From Polynucleobacter corsicus (GTDB taxonomy: Bacteria > Pseudomonadota > Gammaproteobacteria > Burkholderiales > Burkholderiaceae), in assembly GCF_018688255.1 (NCBI RefSeq), contig NZ_CP061314.1, positions 1,860,001 to 1,924,000 of the forward strand: 64,000 bases of DNA, in the 5' to 3' direction. Below the pieces are notes generated by a model. The model had not been told where the DNA came from. It saw only the letters and a list, made by a program, of their open reading frames with translations, and ran no database searches. Shown in pieces: positions 9,356 through 17,657 of this stretch (position 1 is the stretch's first letter; every line of letters starts with the position of its first letter). Position numbers and translations under genes: made by a program.

Positions 9356-10000
9356 ATGGAACTGAATACCCAAAAAATCAAACTGAGTATCTGGCGCACA
9401 TCCTTACGCCTGATGCCTTTGATTCTGATGGGTACGCTCACTCTCGTCACGTTTTGGTTAGTTAAGAAAAATGCACCAGCAGAAAAGTCAGCAATTGAAC
9501 GTGTGCGCCTTCATGAGCCTGACTACACTATTAGCAATGGCGCCTTATCTGCCCTCAATGAATCTGGTGATACTAAATATCGCGTACTTGGTAAGAAAGT
9601 CATTCACTACGACAATGACGCTTCAATCGATATTGAAACACCGCGCATACGCTTGTTCCCACCTGAAAAGTCACCGGTGACTGTCAAAGCAGACAAGGGT
9701 CATTTAGACGGCGACCTGACAATTTTGGATCTGATTGATAACGCCGAAATATTTAGGCCGCAACAGTCTGCTACAGCATCTGAGCCAGCAAGACCACGCA
9801 TGCTTGCGCGCTCTTCTTATTTCAAAGTACTCATTAATGATGACATTATTAAAACGGATAAACCTATTACGCTAGAGCAAGGGGTTTCTGTGATGCACTC
9901 AAATGATGGTGGCGTATTTAACAACATCGAACAAAGCATGGTTTTATCTGGTCAAGTAAAGGGTCGTATCGAGCGCATACAACCTGGAGCGCAGCAATGA
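9356..10000 (+). CDS. lptC: LPS export protein LptC
   Basis: Inner-membrane anchored, periplasmic component of the lipopolysaccharide transport bridge; it hands LPS from LptB2FG to LptA. The 214-aa protein has one N-terminal transmembrane helix (about residues 15-36) and a periplasmic beta-jellyroll. The region YTISNGALSALNESGDTKYR aligns with the family. Its last four bases overlap the lptA start (ATGA), so the two are coupled. Confidence 0.9.
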   Translation: MELNTQKIKLSIWRTSLRLMPLILMGTLTLVTFWLVKKNAPAEKSAIERVRLHEPDYTISNGALSALNESGDTKYRVLGKKVIHYDNDASIDIETPRIRLFPPEKSPVTVKADKGHLDGDLTILDLIDNAEIFRPQQSATASEPARPRMLARSSYFKVLINDDIIKTDKPITLEQGVSVMHSNDGGVFNNIEQSMVLSGQVKGRIERIQPGAQQ

Positions 10001-10548
10001 AACTATTGCGAAAATTGCCAATAGTGTTTGCGCTACTAGGAACTTGCCTTACCGCTCATGCTGAAAAAGCTGATCAAAACAAACCCATCATCCTGGAAGC
10101 AGAAAAAGTGTCTGTAAACGATGTACAACAGGTCTATGAGCTTGATGGTGAAGTGCTCTTAATCAAAGGCAGCATTTTGATTGCTGGCGCGAAGGGTGAT
10201 ATCAAAGTCGACCCCGAGGGTTATGAGTACGTTGATGTTCAGGGTAACTCTTCATCTACCGCCAGCTTTAGACAAAGACGCGAAGGGCCCGCTAATGAGT
10301 TTATGCAGGGTCGGGGCAAAGCGGTTACCTACAATGCAAAAACCGAGCTTCTCACACTGACTGGCGATGCCAGCTTGAAGCGTCTTCACAATATGCAAAT
10401 GCTAGATCAATTACACGGCTGGAAAATTGACTACGATGATGTTCAGCAGCGCTATCAAGTCTTACCGCCTACTGATGCCAAAGCAGAAGACCTGCCACTA
10501 GCCAGAGCCATCCTTTCACCAAGAAGAAAAGCTACACTAGAGAGATGA
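9997..10548 (+). CDS. lptA: LPS transport periplasmic protein LptA
   Basis: Periplasmic bridge protein that carries LPS to the outer membrane LptD/E. The 183-aa protein has a cleavable signal peptide (residues 1 to about 22, ending AHA). An OstA/LptA beta-jellyroll follows, with the start motif NKPIILEAEKVSVND and the segment QGRGKAVTYNAKTELLTLTG. It overlaps lptC at its start and lptB at its end by 4 bp each. Confidence 0.93.
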   Translation: MKLLRKLPIVFALLGTCLTAHAEKADQNKPIILEAEKVSVNDVQQVYELDGEVLLIKGSILIAGAKGDIKVDPEGYEYVDVQGNSSSTASFRQRREGPANEFMQGRGKAVTYNAKTELLTLTGDASLKRLHNMQMLDQLHGWKIDYDDVQQRYQVLPPTDAKAEDLPLARAILSPRRKATLER

Positions 10549-11312
10549 CCACGAATTCCAGTAGCACTCAAAAACCAGCAACTTTAAGCGCTCAGCACCT
10601 TCAAAAGCGCTATGGCTCTCGTACAGTAGTACGGGATGTGTCAGTCGAGGTTAAGTGCGGCGAAGTAGTAGGACTCTTAGGGCCAAATGGCGCTGGCAAA
10701 ACAACCTCTTTCTACATGATTGTTGGCCTGGTTCCCTTGGATGGTGGGAACATTGTTTTAGACGGCACTGACATCACACATCTACCAATTCATGAACGGG
10801 CTCGCATGGGCTTGTCATACCTCCCACAAGAGGCTTCTGTTTTTAGAAAACTCAATGTGGCTGAAAATATTCAAGCCGTATTAGAGCTACAAGTGCAAGG
10901 TGGAAAACCGTTAAGTAAGGCCGATATAGCGCATCGGCTAGATGAGCTCTTGGGTGAGCTCCAAATCAGCCATCTGCGAGATAACCCCGCTCTTTCCCTA
11001 TCTGGTGGCGAGCGTCGCCGTGTTGAGATTGCTAGAGCATTAGCCTCCCAGCCTAAGTTCATTTTGCTAGATGAGCCATTTGCTGGAGTTGACCCAATTG
11101 CGGTTGGAGAAATCCAGCGGATTGTGCGCTTTTTAAGAGACCGCCAAATTGGCGTACTTATCACCGACCATAACGTTCGAGAAACGTTGGGGATTTGTGA
11201 TCATGCCTACATCATCAGCGAAGGTAGCGTTCTGGCTGAAGGCAAACCAGACCAAATTATCGAGAATGATGCCGTCAGACGAGTCTACTTAGGCGAAAAC
11301 TTCCGCATGTAA
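10545..11312 (+). CDS. lptB: LPS export ABC transporter ATPase LptB
   Basis: Cytoplasmic ATPase that powers LPS extraction together with LptF and LptG, which are not in this window. The 255-aa protein has Walker A GPNGAGKTT at residues 46-54, the ABC signature LSGGERRR near residue 152, Walker B LLDEPFAGVDP near 175 and the switch His in ITDHNVRETL. An N-terminal extension of about 12 Ser/Thr-rich residues precedes the domain. In related bacteria rpoN follows directly; here only a degenerate stretch does. Confidence 0.96.
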   Translation: MTTNSSSTQKPATLSAQHLQKRYGSRTVVRDVSVEVKCGEVVGLLGPNGAGKTTSFYMIVGLVPLDGGNIVLDGTDITHLPIHERARMGLSYLPQEASVFRKLNVAENIQAVLELQVQGGKPLSKADIAHRLDELLGELQISHLRDNPALSLSGGERRRVEIARALASQPKFILLDEPFAGVDPIAVGEIQRIVRFLRDRQIGVLITDHNVRETLGICDHAYIISEGSVLAEGKPDQIIENDAVRRVYLGENFRM

Positions 11313-11492
11313 ATATTCGGCGCTTTTTCGGGTATTTACTAAATAAACATGATCTGCCCCTTGGTTTTCAGCAAAATCGCTGATACGCTGGAGGTTCATG
11401 AAGTTCATTTCCGCATAAACAAGTACAACATTACAGGGGCCTGCTGCGCACCCCGAATGATTATTTGCGCACGCATTTTGTTTTTCTATGAA
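11313..11492 (+). pseudogene. rpoN: Probable remnant of rpoN (sigma-54)
   Basis: This gap lies between lptB and hpf, where betaproteobacteria usually carry rpoN. The frame opening at 11349 encodes PLVFSKIADTLEVHE, which matches about 10 of 15 residues of the RpoN core segment PLVLREIADTLGLHES as I recall the family. A weaker NKY and a later APR correspond to the following NKYMATPRG region, with codons apparently deleted and inserted. Just upstream, RFF appears in another frame, as expected before this segment after a frameshift. The RpoN box is absent. I infer a decayed fragment of a deleted gene; an intact rpoN elsewhere cannot be excluded. Confidence 0.5.
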
Positions 11493-11504
11493 TAGGAGCT
11501 GCTG

Positions 11505-11828
11505 ATGAATCTGAAAATTAATAGCCGTCATGTTGAAGTTACTCCAGCTATGCGTTCCCACCTCGAAGCTGGGTTAGAAAAAATTCGCAAACACTTTGAT
11601 CACGTTTTAGATGCCACCGCATTTCTGATTGTTGATAACGCCAAAGAAAAAGATCTTCGTCAAGCAGCCGAGATCACCATTCATCTTAAAGGCAAAGAAC
11701 TCTTTGCCGAAGCACATAACGCAGACCTCTACCATGCTATGGATGCAGTGGTTGATAAACTTGAGCGTCAAGTTGTGAAGCACAAAGAAAAAATTCAAGA
11801 TCATCACCACGAAAAACATTTTGAGTAA
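11505..11828 (+). CDS. hpf: Ribosome hibernation-promoting factor (short HPF/YfiA family)
   Basis: Binds the small ribosomal subunit in stationary phase and inactivates the ribosome. The 107-aa protein is the short form, with the family start NLKINSRHVEVTPAMR, the DLYHAMDAVVDKLERQVVKHKEK segment and a His-rich tail. The start is supported by AGGAG about 7 bases upstream (11496-11500). It is the first gene after the presumed rpoN deletion; the leader may be derived from rpoN sequence. Confidence 0.93.
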   Translation: MNLKINSRHVEVTPAMRSHLEAGLEKIRKHFDHVLDATAFLIVDNAKEKDLRQAAEITIHLKGKELFAEAHNADLYHAMDAVVDKLERQVVKHKEKIQDHHHEKHFE

Positions 11829-11861
11829 TCTCTAGCATCAGGACATCTATAATCTAGTGCT

Positions 11862-12320
11862 ATGAATGCCCTGACCGATCTTTTCGCTTTAGACCGTATT
11901 GCCTTAAATAGTCCTTCTAAGAATAGGACTGAGACATTTGCGGCCGTAGGGCAACTATTTGCCAAACAAGCAGGTCTTGAAGCCGAGGCAATTGTTGGCT
12001 TTTTAAATGCACGCGAAGACTTAGGCTCTACCGCACTGGGCGCTGGCGTTGCCATCCCACACGGTCGGGTAAAGGGGCTAAAACAGCCGATTGCTGCATT
12101 CGTCAAACTAAAAGAGCCAATTGAATTTGCTGCGCCTGATGGTGAGGCCGTGTCCATCCTGATTTTTTTACTTGTTCCTGAAAAAGCAACTCAGCAACAT
12201 TTAGAAATTCTGTCCTCGATTGCACAGCTCTTATCCGATCAGGATACTCGTAAGCTACTTGCGTCGGAGGGCAGTCCAGAGAAGGTTTGTGAAATCCTAC
12301 AAACGTGGGGCTCAACTTGA
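11862..12320 (+). CDS. ptsN: Nitrogen PTS regulatory protein EIIA-Ntr
   Basis: Phosphorylatable regulatory protein of the nitrogen-related phosphotransferase system; in other bacteria it modulates potassium and nitrogen functions. At 152 aa it is a full EIIA fructose/Ntr-type domain. The phospho-accepting residue is His67 in GVAIPHGRV. It is followed, with overlap, by hprK. Phosphate donors present in the window are enzyme I (ptsI) and HPr (ptsH). Confidence 0.93.
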   Translation: MNALTDLFALDRIALNSPSKNRTETFAAVGQLFAKQAGLEAEAIVGFLNAREDLGSTALGAGVAIPHGRVKGLKQPIAAFVKLKEPIEFAAPDGEAVSILIFLLVPEKATQQHLEILSSIAQLLSDQDTRKLLASEGSPEKVCEILQTWGST

Positions 12321-13306
12321 CTACTCAACCCCTACTCCTAGAAGGAGTGACCGCCCAGCAAATCTTTGATGACAATGTCTCCGATCTAAAGCTATCCTGG
12401 ATCGGCGGTCTAGAAGGCGCGGACAGGCGATTTCCGCCAGAGGCTGTTAAAGCCGCTGCAGCCAGCTCAGACTTAGTAGGTCACTTAAATCTCATTCACC
12501 CAAGCCGTATTCAGATTTTTGGTGAACAGGAGATTAACTATCATGCCCAACTTGAAACACAGCAGCGAGAAGAACAGATCTTCGACCTCATTTCTAAAAT
12601 GCCACCTTGCGTTGTTGTGGCTGACGGTAAAGCAGCTGATGCCGCCCTACAGCTTTTCTGCCAACGATCCTCCACCCCACTCTTTACAACAGCGATATCA
12701 GCTGCAGAGGTGATTGATCACCTTCGCACCTACCTCACTAAAATTGGCGCGCCCCAGATTACGATGCACGGCGTATTTATGGATATTCTGGGCTTGGGTG
12801 TTTTGATCATGGGTGAGTCTGGCTTAGGTAAAAGCGAATTGGGTTTAGAGCTGATTTCTCGGGGCCACGGCTTGGTGGCTGATGATGCGGTGGACTTTGC
12901 TCGACTAGGACCAGACTATATCGAGGGTCGCTGCCCTGTGATTCTGCGCAACCTCTTGGAAGTTCGTGGACTGGGCTTATTGGATATCCGCACCATCTTT
13001 GGTGAAACAGCCGTACGTCGAAAATTGAAATTACGTTTGATAGTGCAATTGGTTCGTCGCAACGATGGTGAGTTTGAGCGTCTACCCTTAGAAACCCAAC
13101 ATATTGATGTATTGGGTGTAGCAATTAGAACTGTCAAAATTCAAGTGGCTGCAGGTCGCAACTTAGCAGTTCTCGTAGAGGCTGCCGTACGCAATACAAT
13201 TTTGCAACTACGAGGTATCGATACCTTAAAAGAATTCATGGAGCGCCAGCGTTTGCAAATGAATGCTGAAGCAGAGTCCTCAAAGTCACAAGGCCGCCTT
13301 ATTTAA
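12305..13306 (+). CDS. hprK: HPr kinase/phosphorylase
   Basis: Bifunctional enzyme that phosphorylates and dephosphorylates HPr on Ser46. The 333-aa protein has the N-terminal domain and a C-terminal kinase domain with Walker A GESGLGKS at residues 170-177 and the HPrK signature around EVRGLGLLDIRTIFG. The start shown is GTG at 12305; a TTG at 12317 that overlaps the ptsN stop is equally possible. The window's HPr has a serine at position 46, consistent with a working pair. Confidence 0.92.
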   Translation: MGLNLTTQPLLLEGVTAQQIFDDNVSDLKLSWIGGLEGADRRFPPEAVKAAAASSDLVGHLNLIHPSRIQIFGEQEINYHAQLETQQREEQIFDLISKMPPCVVVADGKAADAALQLFCQRSSTPLFTTAISAAEVIDHLRTYLTKIGAPQITMHGVFMDILGLGVLIMGESGLGKSELGLELISRGHGLVADDAVDFARLGPDYIEGRCPVILRNLLEVRGLGLLDIRTIFGETAVRRKLKLRLIVQLVRRNDGEFERLPLETQHIDVLGVAIRTVKIQVAAGRNLAVLVEAAVRNTILQLRGIDTLKEFMERQRLQMNAEAESSKSQGRLI

Positions 13307-13307
13307 T

Positions 13308-14198
13308 ATGCAAATTAATCTGATTACCGGCATCTCTGGCTCAGGTAAATCAGTTGCACTGAGAGCATTTGAGGACGCGGGTTATGACTGTGTTGATAAC
13401 CTTCCAGTCACCCTTCTAGAAAACCTTATCACTACGCTGGAAGGTGAAAAAAGTGAACGTGTTGCAGTGGCCATTGATGCACGTCGCGGTCAGTCGATTG
13501 CAGAGCTTCCGCAGATTTTAGAAAACCTGAGACGTAACCATCAGGTACGCATTGTTTTCCTCAATGCTGATACCAATACACTAATCCAGCGCTTCTCCGA
13601 AACCCGCAGGCGCCATCCGCTTTCTGGAAAAACTCAGCAAACCCAAGCTGCTACCCTCATCGAGGCTATTGATAAAGAGCGCAATCTCTTAGAGCCTCTG
13701 CGTGCTCAAGCACATAGTATTGATACTAGCAATCTACCTGCTCATGCCTTACGATCCTGGATCCAAGATCTTCTGAAAGATAAGCCACAAGGACTCACCG
13801 TTATTTTTGAATCTTTTGGATTTAAAAAAGGCTTACCTAGTGAAGCGGATCTCGTATTTGATGTTCGCTGCCTACCCAATCCACACTATGACAAAGTGTT
13901 ACGCCCCATGTCTGGCAAAGATCAGCCGGTTCGCGAGTTCTTAGAAAAAATTCCTGAAGTCGTCAGTATGGAAAATGACATTATTCAATTTATTGAAAAA
14001 TGGTTGCCTCACTACATCGCAGATGGTCGTAGTTACCTTACTGTCGCTATCGGCTGTACTGGCGGACAGCATCGCTCGGTTTATCTTGTGAGTCGCATCA
14101 TTGCGCATTTTCTGCCACAAAAAGATTTGGCCACACTCCAGATTAATTTCTTAACTCGCCATCGCGAGCTAGATTCAATCCCTGCAAAAGCAGCTTAA
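13308..14198 (+). CDS. rapZ: RNase adapter protein RapZ
   Basis: Nucleotide-binding protein that, in enterobacteria, directs RNase E to a small RNA controlling GlmS; the role here is inferred from the family only. The 296-aa protein has Walker A GISGSGKS at residues 8-15, followed by YDCVDNLP, and the C-terminal motif GCTGGQHRSVY. I chose the ATG at 13308, one base after the hprK stop; the upstream in-frame ATG at 13263 lies within hprK. Its 3' end overlaps the convergent mutY by 56 bp. Confidence 0.92.
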   Translation: MQINLITGISGSGKSVALRAFEDAGYDCVDNLPVTLLENLITTLEGEKSERVAVAIDARRGQSIAELPQILENLRRNHQVRIVFLNADTNTLIQRFSETRRRHPLSGKTQQTQAATLIEAIDKERNLLEPLRAQAHSIDTSNLPAHALRSWIQDLLKDKPQGLTVIFESFGFKKGLPSEADLVFDVRCLPNPHYDKVLRPMSGKDQPVREFLEKIPEVVSMENDIIQFIEKWLPHYIADGRSYLTVAIGCTGGQHRSVYLVSRIIAHFLPQKDLATLQINFLTRHRELDSIPAKAA

Positions 14199-15303
14199 TT
14201 GGTTGGGGTAAGCCGTATTTTCCGAGCTGGCGCAAGGGAATCCACTTCAAGTCATCGCCGTCGAATTTCACACCTTCACTTGAGGTCACATGCCAAATCT
14301 GCATCCATAAACGACGATGCGTGAAGACATGTTTAATTTCAAGTCCCCGTTCAATTGAGTAAGTACTCTTTAAGGCGCTAGAGATCTTTTCATCTGGCAG
14401 CACCAGCTGAAATAATTCTTTCACAGTTAAATCAACTGAATTGTTGCTTGAAGGTTTGGAGTTTTTTTCTATAGGCCTCCAAGTAGATTCAGGCAAAGAC
14501 CAAAGTCCGCCCCAGATAGCTTTATCTGGACGCCTTTGTAGCAACACTGAATCGCCATGTCTGAGCAACAGCATGTCGCAATTAAATTCAGGGGATTTTG
14601 CTTTGATGACTTTGCGCGGTAATAGTAAAACCTGATCACTGAGATTGGCTTGGCATTCTTTTTCGAATGGGCATTTCCTTGTCCCACTCAAACAGATAGG
14701 CTTTCGAGAAGTGCACCAGGTTGCCCCAAAATCCATCAAAGCCTGGGTATACACTGGCATATCCACAGCTTTTTTAGGGAGCAGTGTTTTAGCCAGTAGC
14801 CACAACTCGTCGTTTACTGCCTTTTCTTGGATGGCGCCACCTACACCAAATAGTCGCGCCAGAATTCGTTTGACGTTGGCATCCAGAATCGGTGCCCGCT
14901 CATGAAATGCAAATGCGGCTATAGCACCTGCTGTAGATCTACCAATGCCTTTGAGCTGTTCGAGCAACAATGGGTTATTGGGAAACTTACCCCCAAATTC
15001 TTCCATCACTTGCTTGGCACAAGCGTGAAGATTGCGAGCGCGCGTGTAATAGCCGAGCCCCGCCCATTCTGCCAAGACATCATCTAGTGGTGCGGCAGCC
15101 AATTTTTTTACCGTCGCAAAACGTTTCATAAAACGGGGATAGCGCTCTAAAACAGTAGCTACCTGAGTTTGTTGCAGCATGATTTCAGAGACCCACACAG
15201 CGTACGGATCTCGAATACTCTGCCATGGCAAGCCTTGGCGTCCGTCCTTGCCATGCCAAGCGATCAGCTTAGTAGCAAAGTGCTTGATCAACGCTTCTGA
15301 CAT
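14143..15303 (-). CDS. mutY: A/G-specific adenine glycosylase MutY
   Basis: Removes adenine mispaired with 8-oxoguanine. In this 386-aa protein the catalytic glutamate is Glu40 in WVSEIMLQQTQ, the helix-hairpin-helix is in LKGIGRSTAGAI, and the catalytic aspartate is in PILDANVKR. A C-terminal NUDIX-like 8-oxoG recognition domain follows. The iron-sulfur cysteines are Cys197, 204, 211 and 217, giving spacing 6-6-5 rather than the usual 6-2-5. The ATG at 15303 gives the family N terminus; it overlaps mutM by 16 bp. The 3' end overlaps rapZ. Confidence 0.94.
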   Translation of the reverse strand: MSEALIKHFATKLIAWHGKDGRQGLPWQSIRDPYAVWVSEIMLQQTQVATVLERYPRFMKRFATVKKLAAAPLDDVLAEWAGLGYYTRARNLHACAKQVMEEFGGKFPNNPLLLEQLKGIGRSTAGAIAAFAFHERAPILDANVKRILARLFGVGGAIQEKAVNDELWLLAKTLLPKKAVDMPVYTQALMDFGATWCTSRKPICLSGTRKCPFEKECQANLSDQVLLLPRKVIKAKSPEFNCDMLLLRHGDSVLLQRRPDKAIWGGLWSLPESTWRPIEKNSKPSSNNSVDLTVKELFQLVLPDEKISSALKSTYSIERGLEIKHVFTHRRLWMQIWHVTSSEGVKFDGDDLKWIPLRQLGKYGLPQPIKLLLQGLNLARDGELRN

Positions 15304-16124
15304 TGGGGGCAAAAATAAGTAGATCGTTGACCTTGCACTATTTGTTTTATCGGTGCCTTGCATACCTTGCAAGGCTGATCTTTACGATCGTAGACCTTGG
15401 TTTGTACCATGAAGTGCCCTGGGTCACCCTCACTATTTACAAAGTCTTTCAAGGAGCTACCACCCGCAGCAATCGCTTTTTTCAAAATCAATCTCACTGC
15501 AGTAGCTAGCCTAGAGCATTGTGGACGCGTGAGTTTTCCAGCAGCTTTTGCCGGATGAATACCCGCCTCAAATAAACTTTCAGAACAATAGATATTGCCG
15601 ACACCCACCACTGCTTGCCCTGCTAATAAAAATTGCTTCACAGCAACACTACGTTTGCGTGAGCACCGATACAGAACCTCAGTACCAAGCTCGCCCTCAA
15701 ACTCTGGTGAAAAAGGCTCCACTCCTAATTTTTGTAAAAGCGCATTACTCTCAATTGGCCCCTTGGATTTTGAGTGCCATAAAATAGCGCCAAACTTTCG
15801 GGGGTCATGTAAACGCAAACTCAGCTTGCCAAACTCGAAAGTCACCCGATCATGTAGCTTGAGGGGGTCGCTACTAGGCAGGACCCGCAAGGTTCCGGTC
15901 ATACCTAAATGCAACAATAGATAACCCGCATCAAACTCCATTAAAAGATACTTGCCGCGGCGTTCTATTCCCAAGACTTTTTGACCAGCAAGCAAGGTAT
16001 TTAAATTACTCGGAACCGGCCAGCGCAAGCGACCATCGATAATTTTGACTGCGCTTACCCTAAGCCCCTCTAAATGGGGCTGGATACCCAATCGGGTAAC
16101 TTCGACTTCTGGGAGTTCTGGCAT
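15288..16124 (-). CDS. mutM: Formamidopyrimidine-DNA glycosylase MutM (Fpg)
   Basis: Bifunctional glycosylase/AP lyase that removes 8-oxoguanine and FaPy lesions. The 278-aa protein starts MPELPEVE, giving the catalytic N-terminal proline and glutamate after Met removal. The helix-two-turn-helix region contains GVGNIYCSESLF. The C-terminal zinc finger uses Cys252, 255, 272 and 275. It precedes and overlaps mutY, forming a compact unit for oxidative-damage repair on one strand. Confidence 0.96.
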   Translation of the reverse strand: MPELPEVEVTRLGIQPHLEGLRVSAVKIIDGRLRWPVPSNLNTLLAGQKVLGIERRGKYLLMEFDAGYLLLHLGMTGTLRVLPSSDPLKLHDRVTFEFGKLSLRLHDPRKFGAILWHSKSKGPIESNALLQKLGVEPFSPEFEGELGTEVLYRCSRKRSVAVKQFLLAGQAVVGVGNIYCSESLFEAGIHPAKAAGKLTRPQCSRLATAVRLILKKAIAAGGSSLKDFVNSEGDPGHFMVQTKVYDRKDQPCKVCKAPIKQIVQGQRSTYFCPQCQKR

Positions 16125-16159
16125 AAATGGATTGTAGATTCGCGGATTAGAATGTGCTT

Positions 16160-17647
16160 ATGACCAAATTTTTATTAAAGCCTTCATTAAGGGTCTTACT
16201 GCTTATAGCTGGACTCGGCCTTAGCCTATCCTCCAGCAGTGCCATCGCTAAATCCAGCAGCCTGGATAGCGGTCAAGCTGTATTTGAGGTCCTAGCCTCT
16301 GAAATCGCCCTGCAGCGCGGTGAAGCTGGATTGGCATACACAACCTATCTGGAGCTCGCTCGCCAGCTAGATGACCCCCGCTTGGCACAAAGGGCTATGG
16401 AGATCGCAATAACAGCAGGTGCGCCTGAACTTGCACTACAGGCAGCTCAAACTTGGGATGGTTTGGCTGGACCGAAACAAACTAAACCCAAAGAAGTGCT
16501 CGTCACCCTCTTAATTCTGAATCAACGCTGGTCAGATGCAGTCAAACCTGCCATCTCACTCTTGAGTCAACAAACACCAGCGCAACGTGAAAATACTTTG
16601 CTACAGATTCAGGCGCTACTAGCTAAAGCAAGCGATGAATCAGAAGCACTAAGAGCTTTCTATGAAATCGCTTCAACATTAAAGCCGGAACCAAAAGATC
16701 CAGGGCTTCTTTACACCTATGCCATGTCTGCTGAAAAATCGGGACATCTCGATGTAATGGAGAAAACGCTGCGCGAAATCTTGCGCAAAAATCCGAATGA
16801 TGTAAACAGCTTAAATGCACTTGGTTACTCACTGGCTGATCGCAATCAGAAATTACCAGAAGCATTTAAGCTGATTAGTAAAGCACATCAACTCTCACCT
16901 AAAGATGGTTTTATATTAGACAGTCTTGGCTGGGTAAACTTTCGGATGGGTAAAAATGATCTCGCCTTAGATCAACTGCAACAAGCATTTAGCATGAAAC
17001 CTGAAGCAGATATTGCCGCACACATTGGCGAAGTCTTATGGGCAATGAATCGCCCAGCGCAAGCAGAAGATATGTGGCGCACAGGTCAGCAATTAGATGC
17101 CAACAACCCAACTCTCAAAGAAACTTTGAAGCGCTTGAAACCTGATTGGTCGCTAGCAGATACTGCTCTCAAAGGCACATGGGACGGTCGCTTTGCGGTA
17201 AAAATTACGGGACTTACCGAAAGTAAAAATCAGGGTGGCTCAGGTGGATTTACATTGACTCAAGACGAACTGACCGACGTATTAGAAATTCGTAATCCAG
17301 TAGGTGGATCCATTGCAAAAATTACGATCAAACCTGGTGAGGCGATTCTAGAGCGCGATGGTCAATTAACCACAGCTATCGATGCTGACACTCTGATACA
17401 AAATACATTAGGACTGCCGCTACCTGCTCGCGGCTTATCAGACTGGTTGCGTGGGAAAACTCGTCCCGGCGGTAATGCCAGTGTTGAGCGAAATGCAAAA
17501 GGGCAAGTGAGCAAAATCACGCAAGATGGTTGGACCTTAAATTACAACTGGAATAATGCGCAGCGTTTAGAAAAACTCATGATGACTCGCAGCTCTAATA
17601 TTGGCTCGATTGATATTCGCTTGGTGTTTGATAATCCAAATGAGTGA
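16160..17647 (+). CDS. TPR-repeat protein fused to a LolB-like domain
   Basis: Two parts are visible in this 495-aa protein. Residues about 32-330 are helical tetratricopeptide repeats (for example LNALGYSLADRNQ and DSLGWVNFRMGKNDLALDQL). Residues about 341-495 resemble LolB, the outer-membrane lipoprotein receptor: WDGRFAVK, a LEIRNPVGGSIAKITIKPGEA strand pair, GLSDWLRG and QDGWTLNY. Relatives carry separate TPR and lolB genes here, just before ispE. The N terminus is a signal peptide ending near AIA, with no lipobox cysteine. An alternative GTG start lies 6 bases upstream. It may act in lipoprotein localization, but without the usual lipid anchor. Confidence 0.8.
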   Translation: MTKFLLKPSLRVLLLIAGLGLSLSSSSAIAKSSSLDSGQAVFEVLASEIALQRGEAGLAYTTYLELARQLDDPRLAQRAMEIAITAGAPELALQAAQTWDGLAGPKQTKPKEVLVTLLILNQRWSDAVKPAISLLSQQTPAQRENTLLQIQALLAKASDESEALRAFYEIASTLKPEPKDPGLLYTYAMSAEKSGHLDVMEKTLREILRKNPNDVNSLNALGYSLADRNQKLPEAFKLISKAHQLSPKDGFILDSLGWVNFRMGKNDLALDQLQQAFSMKPEADIAAHIGEVLWAMNRPAQAEDMWRTGQQLDANNPTLKETLKRLKPDWSLADTALKGTWDGRFAVKITGLTESKNQGGSGGFTLTQDELTDVLEIRNPVGGSIAKITIKPGEAILERDGQLTTAIDADTLIQNTLGLPLPARGLSDWLRGKTRPGGNASVERNAKGQVSKITQDGWTLNYNWNNAQRLEKLMMTRSSNIGSIDIRLVFDNPNE

Positions 17648-17657
17648 AGTGTGATTG

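Noticed and set aside
11289..11561. 90-residue frame on the minus strand across the lptB-hpf gap
   Set aside because: It overlaps the hpf start and lptB end, resembles no family, and the plus strand has the RpoN-like segment. Taken as a shadow frame.
12807..13137. Long minus-strand frames inside hprK
   Set aside because: They lie opposite a well-conserved gene and have no recognisable domain. Shadows of codon bias.
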